Below the pieces are notes generated by a model. The model ran no database searches. It was not told where the DNA came from and worked only from the letters and a program-made list of their open reading frames with translations. Both the position numbers and the translations under genes were made by a program. A stretch of 64,000 nucleotides of DNA from Megaleporinus macrocephalus (taxonomy: Eukaryota > Chordata > Actinopteri > Characiformes > Anostomidae), in the NCBI GenBank assembly GCA_021613375.1, contig CM038728.1:32073407-32137406 (forward strand). The letters run 5' to 3'. Shown here piece after piece: positions 47,520 through 60,105 of the stretch. Every line of letters starts with the position of its first letter. The first letter of the stretch is position 1.

Positions 47520-49110
47520 TTCTATATGTACTAAATAATACAGGGTTCTAGATGGTAGATATGATCAGGTAGAAACCCATTTGGTTCCTAAGATATAATA
47601 GGGTCTTTGGGTTCTATTACATAAGTTTAGTATCAGGGGTAAGATAGGGTTCATTGGGTTCCATATAAAATATGAAACCGGGTTAATTGTGTTTACTAGG
47701 GCTCTGTGGGTTCCATATAGCTGATATGGTTCTTTGGATTCTACATGGTAGGTAAGACAGCGTTTCTTGGGTAAGTGATAGAATATGGTTGACCTTTGGT
47801 AAATTGGATTCCATACATTAGATGAGTTATGATTCCTTGGGTTCCATGTGGAAGATAAGACATAATTAATTTGGTTCCAAATAGTATAGGAATTATGGTG
47901 CCTTGGGTTTCATATGATAGTTAAGCAATGGTTCTTGGGTTCCATTTGGTGGATAGGGTATGGTTCCTTGACTGCTGTACAATGGAAAGGATATGATTCC
48001 TGAGGTTTCATACGGTGGATAAGGAAGAGATAATGTACATTAGGCCTATTGCAATTCCTTGGGGTCCATGCATGATACATGAAACAGGGATTTATACTTT
48101 AAATTAGGACCCATTGGGTTCCATAGGTGAGATGTGGTTCCTTGTGTTTTCACATAGTAGAGAATTTAGGTGTGTCTTGGGTCCCATACGACAGTTAATC
48201 AAGGCTTTCTCATGGTAAAGAAGGTAACATATGGTGTTCATATTGTAGGTTGGATTCATGGGGTTTCTAATGGATGATCAAAAGGGTTCCTTGGGTTCTA
48301 AATGGTAGAGACATTGCAGTTCCAAACATTAGATAAGGCAAGGGATCTTGACTTAAAATGATGAATAAAACAGGGTTCCTTGGGTTCCTTATGGTAGACA
48401 AGTAACATATAAGATATAACTGTTGTATGGTAGATAACCTAAGGTTTCTGGGGTTCCTAATGGATGATACAATGGGGTTTCTTGGGTTTATAGGACATAT
48501 TGGGTTCCATACGGTAGATGAGATGTGGTTCCTTTGGTTCCACATAGTAGAGAAATTATGGTGCCTTGGGTATTGTTAAGCAAAGGTACCTCAGGCTCCA
48601 TACGGTAGAGAAGAAAGAGATAACATATGGTAGGCATATTGTAGGTTGGATTCACTGGGTTTCTAATGGATGATCTAAAAGGTTCCTTGGGTTCTAAGAG
48701 GTAGAGACATTGCAGTTCCATACATTAGATAAGGCAGGGGATCTTGACTTAAAATAATGAATAAAACAGGGTTCCTTGAGTTCCTTATGGTAGACAAGTG
48801 AAAGACAAGATATAGTTGTTGTATGGTAGATAACTTAAGGTTTCTGGGGTCCCTAATGGATGATACAATAGGAATTTCTTAAAGGTTTATAGTACTCACT
48901 GAGTTCCATACGGTAGATGAGATGTGGTTCCTTTGGTTCCACGTAGTAGAGAAATTATGGTGCCTCGGGATTGTTAAGCAAAGGGTCCTCAGGCTCCATA
49001 CGCTACAGAAGGAAGAGATAACATATGGTAGGCATATTGTAGGTAAGACAAGTTTCATAGTGATCCAGCTAGATGATCAAATTGGGTTCATTGGGTTCCA
49101 TATGGTAGAT
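47520..49110. repeat. 33-bp minisatellite, block 2, with 396-bp higher-order unit
   Basis: Diverged units (ggttccttgggttctaaatg, gtagataag). A twelve-unit module recurs: gagacattgcagttcca at 48308 and 48704 is 396 bp (12 x 33) apart, and the surrounding 350 bp match (gatcttgacttaaaat, taatggatgatacaat). Confidence 0.92.
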
Positions 49111-50048
49111 GAACTCCACAGTAGGCCTGCATTACTCATAACAGATTTCAGATTACAGACTGTGAGAAAGGAATCTGCCCGCTCTGATTAGAGCGAATTT
49201 GCAGACTGTACATCCAGAACATACCAGGGGACAGTCCACCACTGTTTAAAATTCTAACCTCTGTTTGCTGTAATGTACAGCTGATTAGCTGAATGTACAC
49301 AAGCACAGAAAACCCTCTAGATCCAAACTAACATGACTTAATCTGGTCCTGGGTATCCATGGTGATCAGGTGGAGCTTCAACACCCACACAGCTACACTG
49401 GAAACTAATTGCTGCATATTCTTCCCAATCATAAATCCCAATTAACATCCTCATTTGTGCATAAATATGTGTTGTACATAAATATAACGCTGAATAACTC
49501 AGGGCTCCTGTTACAACTTGTTTTGAGTCAACAAGTTTTCTGTTCTTTAATAAATTCAGGGAAGCGTGTTGAAGTTATTGTCCGTGGTGATTCGACTGCA
49601 CGCTACAGATGCAGCAAGCAGACAGAGATTACTAAAAAAAAGAAAAAAAAACAAGCCGGAATATTCCTTTAAGCAGATCCTTCTCAAGGTCAAACTCTGC
49701 AGCTCCACTACAGACGTTATTAAAACTCAGCTATCTCCTAAAAATATTCCGCCTCAGTCTTCATTTCCCCACATAATCCCAGACTGAGATGATCTCCTGC
49801 ACTGGCAGCATGAAATTTAATCTCCTAATATTATTTTGTTTTTAGTCAAACGTAATCTCACACTACACAGATTTCCTCCAGCGAGCAGTTTGAAAGACCC
49901 ACAAGCCACTTTTATATTTAATTTATTTTCTGTGGTTTTTTTTCAGGCTTATGTTGGACATTTGAGTGGGCTTTATGTACCAAAAAGGCCTAATTCTTAT
50001 TTTTACATGACCCCTTCATTCCTTCAGATTAAACTGTTTTTGATTGGA
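49111..50048. other. Complex sequence, nothing recognised
   Basis: Unique, AT-rich DNA; an A-rich stretch lies near 49634-49652. No domain in the small frames. Confidence 0.5.

Positions 50049-50081
<33 letters not shown>
50049..50081. repeat. (TA)n microsatellite
   Basis: About 16 TA units. Confidence 0.97.
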
Positions 50082-50083
<2 letters not shown>

Positions 50084-50129
50084 CAGCAGTCTGGCCTCAA
50101 TCACTTCTGTCTGAGTAGCCTCAGTCTGA

Positions 50130-51545
50130 ACAGAAAAAATGGGAGGGGCTAACTGCTGTAGGCTGAATGGGTGGAGCTAAACTACTACAGAACAAATGGG
50201 AGCGGCTAACAGCTGTAGGCTGAATGGGTGGGGCTAAACTGCTACAGAACAAATGGGAGGGGCTAACTACTGTAGGCGGAATGGGTGGAGCTAAACTACT
50301 ACAGAACAAATGGGAGGGGCTAACTGCTGTAGGCTGAATGGGTGGAGCTAAACTACTACAGAACAAATGGGAGGGGCTAACAGCTGTAGGCTGAATGGGT
50401 GGGGCTAAACTGCTGTAAGCTGAAACTTCTGTAGTCTTAATGATTGGAGCTAAACTACTACAGAACAAATGGGAGGAGTTAACAGCTGTAGGCTGAATCA
50501 TTGGAGCTGAACTACTACAGAACAAGTGGGAGGAGCTAGCTGTTGAAGGCTGAATGGGTGGGGCTAAACTGCAGAAGGCTGAATGGGTGGGACTATACTC
50601 TTACAGACCGTGTTGATGGAGCTAAACTTCTGTAGTCCTAATGAATGGAGCTAAACAGTTGTAGATTGAATGGGTGGGGCTAAACTGCTGTAGACTAAAT
50701 GGGTGGAGCTAAACCTCTATAGACTGAGTGGACGGGGCTAAACTGCTATAGACTGAATAGGTGGAGTTAAATTGCTGTAGGCTGAATGGGCGGAACTAAA
50801 CTGCTATAGACTGAATGGGTGGAGCTAAACTGCAGAAGGCTGAATGGGTGGGACTATACTCTTACAGACCGTGTTGATGGAGCTAAACTTCTGTAGTCCT
50901 AATGAATGGAGCTAAACAGTTGTAGATTGAATGGGTGGGGCTAAACTGCTGTAGACTAAATGGGTGGAGCTAAACCTCTATAGACTGAGTGGACGGGGCT
51001 AAACTGCTATAGACTGAATAGGTGGAGTTAAATTGCTGTAGGCTGAATGGGCAGAACTAAACTGCTATAGACTTAATGGGTGGAGCTAAATTGCTTTAGG
51101 CTGAATGGGCAGAACTAAACTGCTATAGACTGAATGAATGGAGCTAAACAGTTGTAGATTGAATGGGTGGGGCTAAACTGCTGTAGACTAAATGGGTGGA
51201 GCTAAACTGCTATAGACTGAGTGGACGGGGCTAAATTGCTATAGACTGAATGGGTGGAGTTAAATTGCTGTAGGCTGAATGGGCAGAACTAAACTGCTAT
51301 AGACTGAATGGGTGGAGCTAAATTGCTTTAGGCTGAATGGGCAGAACTAAACTGCTATAGACTGAATGGGTGGAGCTAAATTGCTTTAGGCTGAATGGGC
51401 AGAACTAAACTGCTACAGACGGAATGGGTGGAGCTAAACTGCTATAGACGGAATGGGTGGAGCTAAACTTCTATAGACTGTATGGGTGGAGCTAAACTGC
51501 TATAGACTGAATGGGTGGAGCTAAACTGATATAGACTGAATGGCA
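50130..51545. repeat. 29-bp minisatellite, array 1
   Basis: The unit is gggtggagctaaactgct then atagactgaat. The left third (50140-50400) is a 57-bp dimer alternating a ctgtaggctgaat unit with an actacagaacaaat unit. A nine-unit block starting gcagaaggctgaat repeats at 50571 and 50832, 261 bp (9 x 29) apart. Confidence 0.97.
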
Positions 51546-52473
51546 TATTGACGGGGCAGTGAAAGTTCAGTTTTCTGTATTATGGGTTCTTTAAACAGAA
51601 CATTAGACGCTAAATTCACTTTTTCTTCTTTTCGGGAGATCAATCAGCGAGCTGCTCGATTCTTACAGATTTTTATGAGACAGTTTGGAAATAATTGATT
51701 CTTCACCACGAGCAGTAAAGTATGGATTAGTGACATAAGCGCAGTCTGAGGAAAAAGGATTAAGGTAATTTATTGTTCTAGGCAATTTGGCGTCAATTAG
51801 CATGCGGCTAACGGTGAGAGGGCACTGCCGGGACGGGCGAGGTGTTTTACTTTACTGTCCCGCAGGTCATTATCTCTGTCTGTGTGAATCCATTGTCCAT
51901 GCAATAATTACTGTGACTCCAACACATGATCCTGAGGGGAGATTAAGACTAAACTCCGTCCCTTCCCTCCTAATGCTGGTCTTAAAAGATCTACATGGAG
52001 TTCTACTCCAGTTTGATGTAACAGGTTTCTGTTAATGCTGTTGAAGTTATACAGCATACCATTCGCTCCTCAGTACATACAGATCCTGACTCATTCAGCT
52101 ATATTCACATATTTAGCCTACAGTGGATTAGCCCCGCCCATTTAGAGTGTACTTTAGCCCAGACTGTGCTTTAAATGGGCCAGCCAGTCTTAAAGGCACA
52201 GTAACAAAAACAGCCAGTTTAGTAGCTGTGGCTGGAAGTTGATTATGTAAATATAAATAAAGTGTTTTTGGTGTATAAAACCACTAAAATAAAAATATAT
52301 TAAATATAAATATATTATAAAATATATTATGAATCAAATATCAAAATACTGAATCTAAATACATCAACGTGAAAAAAAAATAATACAATGATAAAAAGAT
52401 AAAAAAATAAAATGCGATGATAAAACATTTTTAAACATTTAAAAAAGATTAATAACTAACTTTTGTTATTAGC

Positions 52474-52478
<5 letters not shown>
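51546..52478. other. Complex sequence; candidate conserved block at 51.6-52.05 kb
   Basis: 51560-52050 is non-repetitive with TAAT-type cores: aaaaaggattaaggtaattt, ggcgtcaattagcatgcggc, atgcaataattactgtg, gagattaagactaaac. The 82-codon frame at 51787-52035 shows no domain. 52250-52478 is AT-rich. Confidence 0.4.

Positions 52479-52567
<89 letters not shown>
52479..52567. repeat. (AAT)n microsatellite
   Basis: About 29 AAT units with one interruption at 52510. Confidence 0.98.
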
Positions 52568-52611
52568 GATGAGTGTGGGTCAGTATGTCTGTGGATTAGT
52601 GTTTGGGGATC
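52566..52611 (-). repeat. Inverted fragment of the 164-bp repeat
   Basis: The minus strand reads agatccccaaacactaatcc then agacatactgacccacactc, matching the start of the units at 23173 and 23339. It directly abuts the inverted 20-bp minisatellite. Confidence 0.75.
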
Positions 52612-53275
52612 TGTACTACCACCACCGTACTAACCACTACACCACCGTACTGGACCACTACACCATCGTACTAACCACTACACCACCATACTAACCACTA
52701 CACCACCGTACTGACCACTACACCACCATACTAACCACTACACCACCGTACTAACCACTACACCACCATACTAACCACTACACCACCATACTAATCACTA
52801 CACCACCGTACTGACCACTACACCACCGTACTAACCACTACACCACCATACTGACCACTACACCCCCAAACTGGACCACTACACCACCGTACTAACCACT
52901 ACACCACCGTACTAACCACTACACCACCGTACTAACCACTACACCACCATACTAACCACTACACCACTGTACTAACCACTACACCACCGTACTAACCACT
53001 ACACCACCTTGCTGATCAATAGACCACCATACTAACCACTACACCACCGTACTGACCACTACACCACCGTACTAACCACTACACCACCATACTAACCACT
53101 ACACCACCATACTAACCACTACACCACCTTGCTGATCAATAGACCACCATACTAACCACTACACCACCTTGCTGATCAATAGACCACCATACTAACCACT
53201 ACACCACCTTGCTGATCAATAGACCACCGTACTAACCACTACACCACCTTGCTGATCAATAGACCACCGTGCTGC
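52612..53275 (-). repeat. 20-bp minisatellite, inverted second array
   Basis: Plus-strand units read ccactacaccaccgtactaa, the reverse complement of the unit at 24480-25738. On the right, a 40-bp compound unit containing accttgctgatcaatagacc repeats about five times (53005-53270). Confidence 0.95.
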
Positions 53276-53904
53276 CTTCTATTGATCCACTCATTATAAA
53301 ATTTTAACACAACATAAACAGCAGCTCGTTTGGAGATGAATCTGTATAAACACTGACAGTCTGCAGTGAAAACGACATTCAGGCTCTGAAGTTAAAACTT
53401 GCTCTACTCGCTGAATTTGCTATTTCATTAGGTCATAAATCCAGTTTAAACATGAATTTGGCCCTCGTGAAGTTCAGCGCGTAATTCTGGAGACAGATTT
53501 TGTTTAAACTGCTTCCGGAGGCCGATGATCGTCCGCGCTCCTGAGGAAGCAGGTGTTGAAGAGCTTGTGTGTAAAATGAGAGGAAGTTAATCCTGATTAA
53601 GGCTTCACGCTCGCCGAGTTCTGTAACAACCTGCTCTCATACACAATTAAATAAAACTGCTCAGCCAACAAAACGGCTTTCTCACCTTTAAGCTAATTTA
53701 TTCACTCAGCGCTGTAATCCTGAACCGAGAGAGCCACAGGAAGGTGCTCTGACAGAACCACCCAGAGCCCTTCTCCACCAACAGAACCCTGGTTCCTCAA
53801 CCGGTTCCTTTCAGGCTTCTTAGAACCTTGGTGCTGTTGAGAAGAGCCAGCCTGCATTTGCACTGGATTTTATTGGAACCAGGTAACATTAAAGGATACA
53901 CTGT
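53276..53904. other. Complex sequence; possible conserved block
   Basis: 53400-53650 includes gtaattctggagacagattt, ccgatgatcgtccgcgctcc and gaagttaatcctgattaagg, the last holding two opposed TAATC cores. No exon features. Confidence 0.35.
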
Positions 53905-55625
53905 AAAAAAAAGAACGGTGAATTAACAGCAGAATACTTATTTTACAGTATGTCTACTGTAATTTATTTTAACAGTATTTAACTGTTTTTTTTACAGTGT
54001 ATATACTGTAATTTCTTGTAACAGTATTTTACTGTTATTTTACAGTGCATCTACTTTAATGTATTGTAACAGTATTTTACTGTTATTTTACAGTGCATCT
54101 ATTGTAATGTATTGTAACAGTATTTTACTGTTATTTTACAGTGCATCTACTTTAATGTATTGTAACAGTATTTTACTGTTATTTTACAGTGCATCTATTG
54201 TAATGTATTGTAACAGTATTTTACTGTTATTTTACAATGCATCTATTGTAATTTATTTTAACAGTACTTTACTGTTATTTTACAGTGTATCTACTGTAAT
54301 GTATTGTAACAGTATTTTACTGTTATTTTACAGTGCATCTACTGTAATTTATTCTAACAGTATTTTACTGTTATTTTACAGTGCATCTATTGTAATGTAT
54401 TGTAACAGTATTTTACTGTTATTTTACAGTGCATCTACTTTAATGTATTGTAACAGTATTTTACTGTTATTTTACAGTGCATCTACTTTAATGTATTGTA
54501 ACAGTATTTTACTGTTATTTTACAGTGCATCTACTGTAACATAGTTTAACTGTATTTTACTGTTATTTTACAGTGCATCTACTTTAATGTATTGTAACAG
54601 TATTTTACTGTTATTTTACAGTGCATCTATTGTAATTTATTTTAATAGTACTTTACTGTTATTTTACAGTGTATCTACTGTGATTTATTTTAACTGTATT
54701 TTACTGTTATTTTACAGTGCACCTACTGTAACGTAGTTTAACTGTATTTTACTGTTATTTTACAGTGCATCTACTGTAATTTATTCTAACAGTATTTTAC
54801 TGTTATTTTACAGTGCATCTATTGTAATTTATTTTAACAGTACTTTACTGTTATTTTACAGTGTATCTACTGTAATGTATTTTAACTGTATTTTACTGTT
54901 ATTTTACAGTGCATCTACTGTAACATAGTTTAACTGTATTTTACTGTTATTGACAGTGCATCTACTTTAATGTATTGTAACAGTATTTTACTGTTATTTT
55001 ACAGTGCATCTATTGTAATTTATTTTAATAGTACTTTACTGTTATTTTACAGTGTATCTACTGTGATTTATTTTAACTGTATTTTACTGTTATTTTACAG
55101 TGCACCTACTGTAACGTAGTTTAACTGTATTTTACTGTTATTTTACAGTGCATCTACTGTAATTTATTCTAACAGTATTTTACTGTTACTTTACAGTGCA
55201 TCTATTGTAATTTATTTTAATAGTACTTTACTGTTATTTTACAGTGTATCTACTGTGATTTATTTTAACTGTATTTTACTGTTATTTTACAGTGCACCTA
55301 CTGTAACGTAGTTTAACTGTATTTTACTGTTATTTTACAGTGCATCTATTGTAACATAGTTTAACTGTATTTTACTGTTATTTTACAGTGTATCTACTGT
55401 AATGTATTTTAACTGTATTTTACTGTTATTTTACAGTGTATCTACTGTAATGTATTTTAACTGTATTTTACTGTTATTTTACAGTGCACCTACTGTAACA
55501 TAGTTTAACTGTGTTTTACTGTTATTTTACAGTGCATCTACTGTAACATAGTTTAACTGTATTTTACTGTTATTTTACAGTGTATCTACTGTAATGTATT
55601 TTAACTGTATTTTACTGTTATTTAG
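53905..55625. repeat. 48-bp minisatellite, about 35 units
   Basis: The unit is acagtgcatctactttaatg, tattgtaacagtattttact, gttatttt. The left end (cactgtaaaaaaaagaacgg and tgttttttttacagtgtata) looks like a small inverted-repeat element from which the array may have grown. A ctgtgattta variant at 54679, 55062 and 55254 shows blocks of 8 and 4 units. The 161-codon frame at 54059-54544 stays open because 48 is a multiple of three and is not a gene. Confidence 0.96.
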
Positions 55626-55831
55626 ATGTAATCGCCTAATTTGCATACAGAAATAATGTTGTTGGAAAGTAAAAAAGTGAGTAAAAACACCCTAAATATG
55701 TTATGACTACAAATGAACTGTAAATAAATAAACTTCTTCTGTGGATTCTTTTTTGTTGGTTTTGAAATAGGCCGTGTCACACGGCCAATAAAGTATCTTA
55801 GTAGTGGTCGAGTCCAAGAGAAGATTTTCAT
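55626..55831. other. Spacer between the 48-bp minisatellite and a SINE piece
   Basis: Unique AT-rich DNA; aataaagtatctta near 55788 resembles a retroposon tail. Confidence 0.4.
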
Positions 55832-55903
55832 CCATCCATCCATCCATTCATTATCTTCTGCTTTATCCCACTTGTCAGGGTCCTAGCCAGGGTGCTGGAG
55901 CCA

Positions 55904-55906
<3 letters not shown>
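55832..55906 (-). mobile_element. SINE tail fragment
   Basis: ccatccatccatccattcat then tatcttctgctttatccc and ggtgctggagccacc match the tail end of the SINE copies at 11934 and 14056. The rest is replaced by the adjoining TA run. Confidence 0.75.

Positions 55907-55974
<68 letters not shown>
55907..55974. repeat. (TA)n microsatellite
   Basis: About 34 TA units at the truncation point of the SINE piece. Confidence 0.97.
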
Positions 55975-55984
<10 letters not shown>

Positions 55985-57214
55985 TATGTGGAAAATATAC
56001 ACATATATATACACATATATAATTGGAAAAAATTCTGCCAAATTTTAAATTCCAGAATCAAAACAGTTAGCCATTTTTCTTGGTGACGGGAAAACCTCAT
56101 CTCTCTTTGCTAAATATTTGGCAACATGTCACCACCTGAGTAACACATCCTGACCCTCTGACCCCACAGACCCACTAAAATGTATTATTATTAATTTATT
56201 ACATGTGTCTTATTTTGATTTATTTAGTCTAATAATTTCTAAACTTGCTTTAGTTTTATGAAGTTTGTACAGCCTGATGCTGCTCCATCATCTTGGTTGT
56301 TACCGTGCCAACAGCAGAGGTGACTTTTTGAATAGAGGGTGAAGAAAATAACATCACATTTTGGCTTCTCTGATAAATTTACTGTCATTCAAATAAATTG
56401 TGCTCCGCCGACCTTTAAAGACGGACGCCTGGTTCCCGTCACTATCACTACGAAGGAGTCTGGGTCAGTAAGTTTCTCTAGAATGATGTGTTTCACCCTC
56501 GAACACCCTGACCGACTCTGTTCACTCTTTAGGCATTTAATTATGAAATTCCCCTTCGACTGTTTTTTCTAATACCTCACTGTAGTGGTCCACACTGCTG
56601 TGAAAAACCTTGAAACCGTGACTGTACGATTCCTGCGCTGATGTGTGTAAACAGAGCGCTAAGTCGACCGAGAGTGAAGACTCTCCAGGCTAAAAGAAAA
56701 GGGGAAATTCTCTCGCCTGGTGAAACTCTTATCTAAATATGATTAACTGAGCTGCGGCACTGCGGGCCATGAGCGTCAGCGCGCAGATTGGAGCCGAATA
56801 AAGTGGATCTCAGGCTGAGAGCGTTTCTCTTGCCTTTTCTTTTTCACCCATGCAGATGACACTCTCTCCGTTACCTCTCAGACCGGGAAGATGGAGCACT
56901 CACCTTTAACAAGCCCCTGTAAATGTCAAGCTTCAATTTGGCAGGGACACTCTCCTGACGGAGCGCTAGCAAACCCAGTCGGCAGATCCTCGCTGACATA
57001 CCGAAACTTTTCATTTTCCTTGTTTGCTTTTTATGTTTTAATGCCAGCCGTTCTCTGCTATTACAGTTTACATTGAATCTGCTCAGATATGTACTCAGGA
57101 TTGTATTGAAGGGAGAGGTGCGGAAAATGTGGTGGGTGATATGACATGTGCAGCTGTTTACATATTCTCCCATCCACCTTTAAAATCATACATTTGTGAG
57201 AGACTTACTACATA
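55975..57214. other. Complex, CpG-bearing sequence; strongest candidate conserved block
   Basis: 56330-57120 is non-repetitive, with tctaaatatgattaactgag, gcgcagattggagccgaata, caagcttcaatttggcaggg and ggcatttaattatgaaattc. Short frames occur on both strands (56339-56572, 56871-57173) without domains or splice logic. I favour regulatory DNA over coding, but alignment is needed to decide. Confidence 0.4.
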
Positions 57215-57707
57215 TATCAATGTTCATTCTATATATATCAATGTTCATTCCATGTATATCAGTTATCGTTCCATATATATGTGCAACGTATATATATATA
57301 TACATTTAGTCCATATGTATCAATGTTCAGTCTATATATATCAATGTTCACTTTATATATCAATATGCATTCTATATATATCAATGTACAGTTTATATAT
57401 ATCAATGTTCAGTCAATATATATATCAATGTTCAGTTTATATATATCAATGTTCAGTCTATATATATATCAATGTTCATTGTATATATATCAATGTCCAA
57501 TATATATATATATATATATATATCAATGTTCATTTTATATATATATATCAATGTTCAGTCAATATATATATCAATGTTCAGTCTATATATATCAATGTTC
57601 AGTTTATATATCAATATGCATTCTATATAAATCAATGTTCAGTTTATATATATCAGTGTTCAGTCTATATATATATCAATGTTCATTGTATATATATCAA
57701 TGTCCAA

Positions 57708-57740
<33 letters not shown>

Positions 57741-57791
57741 CAATGTTCATTTTATATATATAAATGTTCTTTCCATATATATCAATGTTCA

Positions 57792-57841
<50 letters not shown>

Positions 57842-58019
57842 ATGTTCAGTCTAAATATATCAATGTTCATTCTGTATATATATATCAATGTTCAGTCTAT
57901 ATATATCAATGTTCATTCCACATATATCAAGGTTCAGTCTGTATATATCAATGTTTATTCTATATATATCAACGTTAATTCTATATATGTCAATGTTCAG
58001 TCTATATATATCAATGTTT

Positions 58020-58092
<73 letters not shown>

Positions 58093-58206
58093 ATGTTCAC
58101 TTCATATATATCAATGTTCACTTTATATATATATCAATGTTTATTCTATATTTATCAATGTTCACTTGATATATATCAGTGTTTATTTTATATTTATCAA
58201 TGTTCA
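57215..58206. repeat. TA-rich minisatellite, 21-25-bp units
   Basis: Units are atcaatgttcagtctatata or atcaatgttcattttatata, differing in the length of the TA part, with pure TA runs at about 57798-57838 and 58025-58090. Frames up to 241 codons are repeat translations. Confidence 0.95.
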
Positions 58207-59231
58207 ATCTCCAAGGAAAAACATGTATATTTTAATATTATTCAATATTAATATTGTTAATATTGTATTTAATATTGTAATAGCTGCAGTTTACATTGTC
58301 TAATCAATTCACAATGAAAATAATTCTGGTTCCATTGACTTACTTAAGACATTTTTTGTCCTCTCCTTTGTAAAGCTTTGGAGACACTTATTTTTCTTTA
58401 GAAATATATATATGTATACACAAAACACAGGGGGTTTACTATCAGAATAACATTGTTTAAGCTCTCGGGACCAGAGGTACCTGCATGAGGAGATGTGGTG
58501 CATGCATTCCATGATATATAGTTTGTTGACAGCTCCATTAAACCCTGCAGCTCACGAGCGCGTAGTTAGTGCATACTGCATTCTCATGAAGTCGTGTTTG
58601 CACTGCACCTGCGCTCCTGTGTACTCCTGGCCCATGAGACTGCTTCATGTTATCAAGCTGCAGCAGTAAACAGTTTTGCTGGGCTAACGCTAAAGGCCGA
58701 GGCACATTCTCTGTAAAAGTCAGTTATCCTCTCTGACTGGGTGTCTGTTAGCTGAGAGAATTAGCCATTAGTGTTCTCCTTCAAGCGTGTTGAGCTCCAC
58801 AGATGTTGGGTTCATGGCAGAGTTTGTGTCAAGACATGTAAAACAGCGGTTTAAGCAAAGCTCAGCTCCAACACTCGACTCTACTTGGCAGTAAATACTG
58901 ACTCCAAACAAACTACAGACCAGCACAGAGTGACACACGTAACACAGCAGCACTAATAACATCCGGAACAACAACTTACTTTCAGATTGAAGTCTCTCCT
59001 AGTCCCATTAGGGTCCGTGTTTGGCTGTTCTGCATGGCTATGTGTACTCATGGGAGAACATTGGACGAACCAGTCAGGGATGATATATGGCCCTACTTTA
59101 AATTGTCAGGCATCCTGGTGACCTCATAAAGTCCGAGTAGAGTCGCTGGAGCGAGCTGGGGCACACTGGCATACTTCCTGTGTGCCCTCAAGTAACCAAG
59201 CCTATTTAAAACAAATATTTTTGTTCATGAA
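58207..59231. other. Complex sequence with a MITE fragment
   Basis: 58310-58405 (ttctggttccattgactta, tcctctcctttgtaaagctt) is a partial, diverged relative of the element at 12924-13155. The remainder, to 59231, is unique; 58540-58990 is moderately GC-rich with no domain in the 68-codon frame. Confidence 0.5.
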
Positions 59232-59374
59232 GTAAATAAATAAGAATTAAAATAATGATTTAAGATCAAAAACAAGATTATTAATGAACACTTGGAACAT
59301 TAAAAACTGAAATAAACTGATTTCAATAGATTTACCAAACAGATACTCAGCAGTACATACCATTACATAGGAAA
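59232..59374 (-). repeat. Paralogue of 14000-14486 lacking the SINE
   Basis: The minus strand matches both SINE flanks at 14 kb with no insertion between them. The junction, ctattgaaatc, is at 59319-59329. Confidence 0.88.
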
Positions 59375-60105
59375 AGAAGTAGACCATACAGACTCCACAC
59401 AAACACTAGTAGACCATACAAACTCCACACCGACACTAGGAGACCATACAGACTCCACACAAACACTGGGAGACCATACAAACTCCACACCGACACTAGG
59501 AGACCATACAGACTCCACACAAACACTGGGAGACCAAACAAACTCCACACAGACACTGAAGACCATACAGACTCCACACAGACACTGGGAGACTGTACAC
59601 ACTCCACACAGACACTGGGAGACCATACAGACTCCACACAGACACTGAAGACCATACAAACTCCACACAGACACTGGGAGACCATACACACTCCACAGAG
59701 ACACTGGGAGACTGTACACACTCCACACAGACACTGGGAGACTGTACACACTCCACACAGACACTGGGAGACCGTACACACTCCACACAGACACTGGGAG
59801 ACCATACACACTCCACACAGACACTGGGAGACTGTACACACTCCACACAGACACTGGGAAACCATACACACTCCACACAGACACTGGGAAACCATACACA
59901 CTCCACACAGACACTGGGAGACCATACACACTCCACACAGACACTGGGAGACTGTACACACTCCACACAGACACTGGGAAACCATACAGACTCCACACAG
60001 ACACTGGGAGACTGTACACACTCCACACAGACACTGGGAAACCATACAGACTCCACACAGACACTGGGAGACTGTACACACTCCACACAGACACTGGGAG
60101 ACCAC
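59375..60105. repeat. 30-bp minisatellite resembling the SINE body, about 24 units
   Basis: The unit is actccacacagacactggga then gaccatacac. The stretch gaccatacacactccacaca closely resembles the SINE body (gaacatacacactccacaca at 12809-12828). The left part is a 59-60-bp dimer with accgacactagg and aacactggg variants. Frames of up to 252 codons on the minus strand are decapeptide repeat translations. Confidence 0.96.

Noticed and set aside
54059..54544. 161-codon frame of 16-residue repeats
   Set aside because: The 48-bp minisatellite unit is a multiple of three, so a stop-free unit stays open; no start context or conservation argument.
57129..58303. Tyr/Ile-rich frames up to 241 codons
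   Set aside because: Translation of the TA-rich minisatellite and (TA)n runs.
59347..60105. 252-codon frame of cysteine-containing decapeptide repeats
   Set aside because: Three overlapping frames are all open because the unit is 30 bp; derived from a minisatellite that matches the SINE body.
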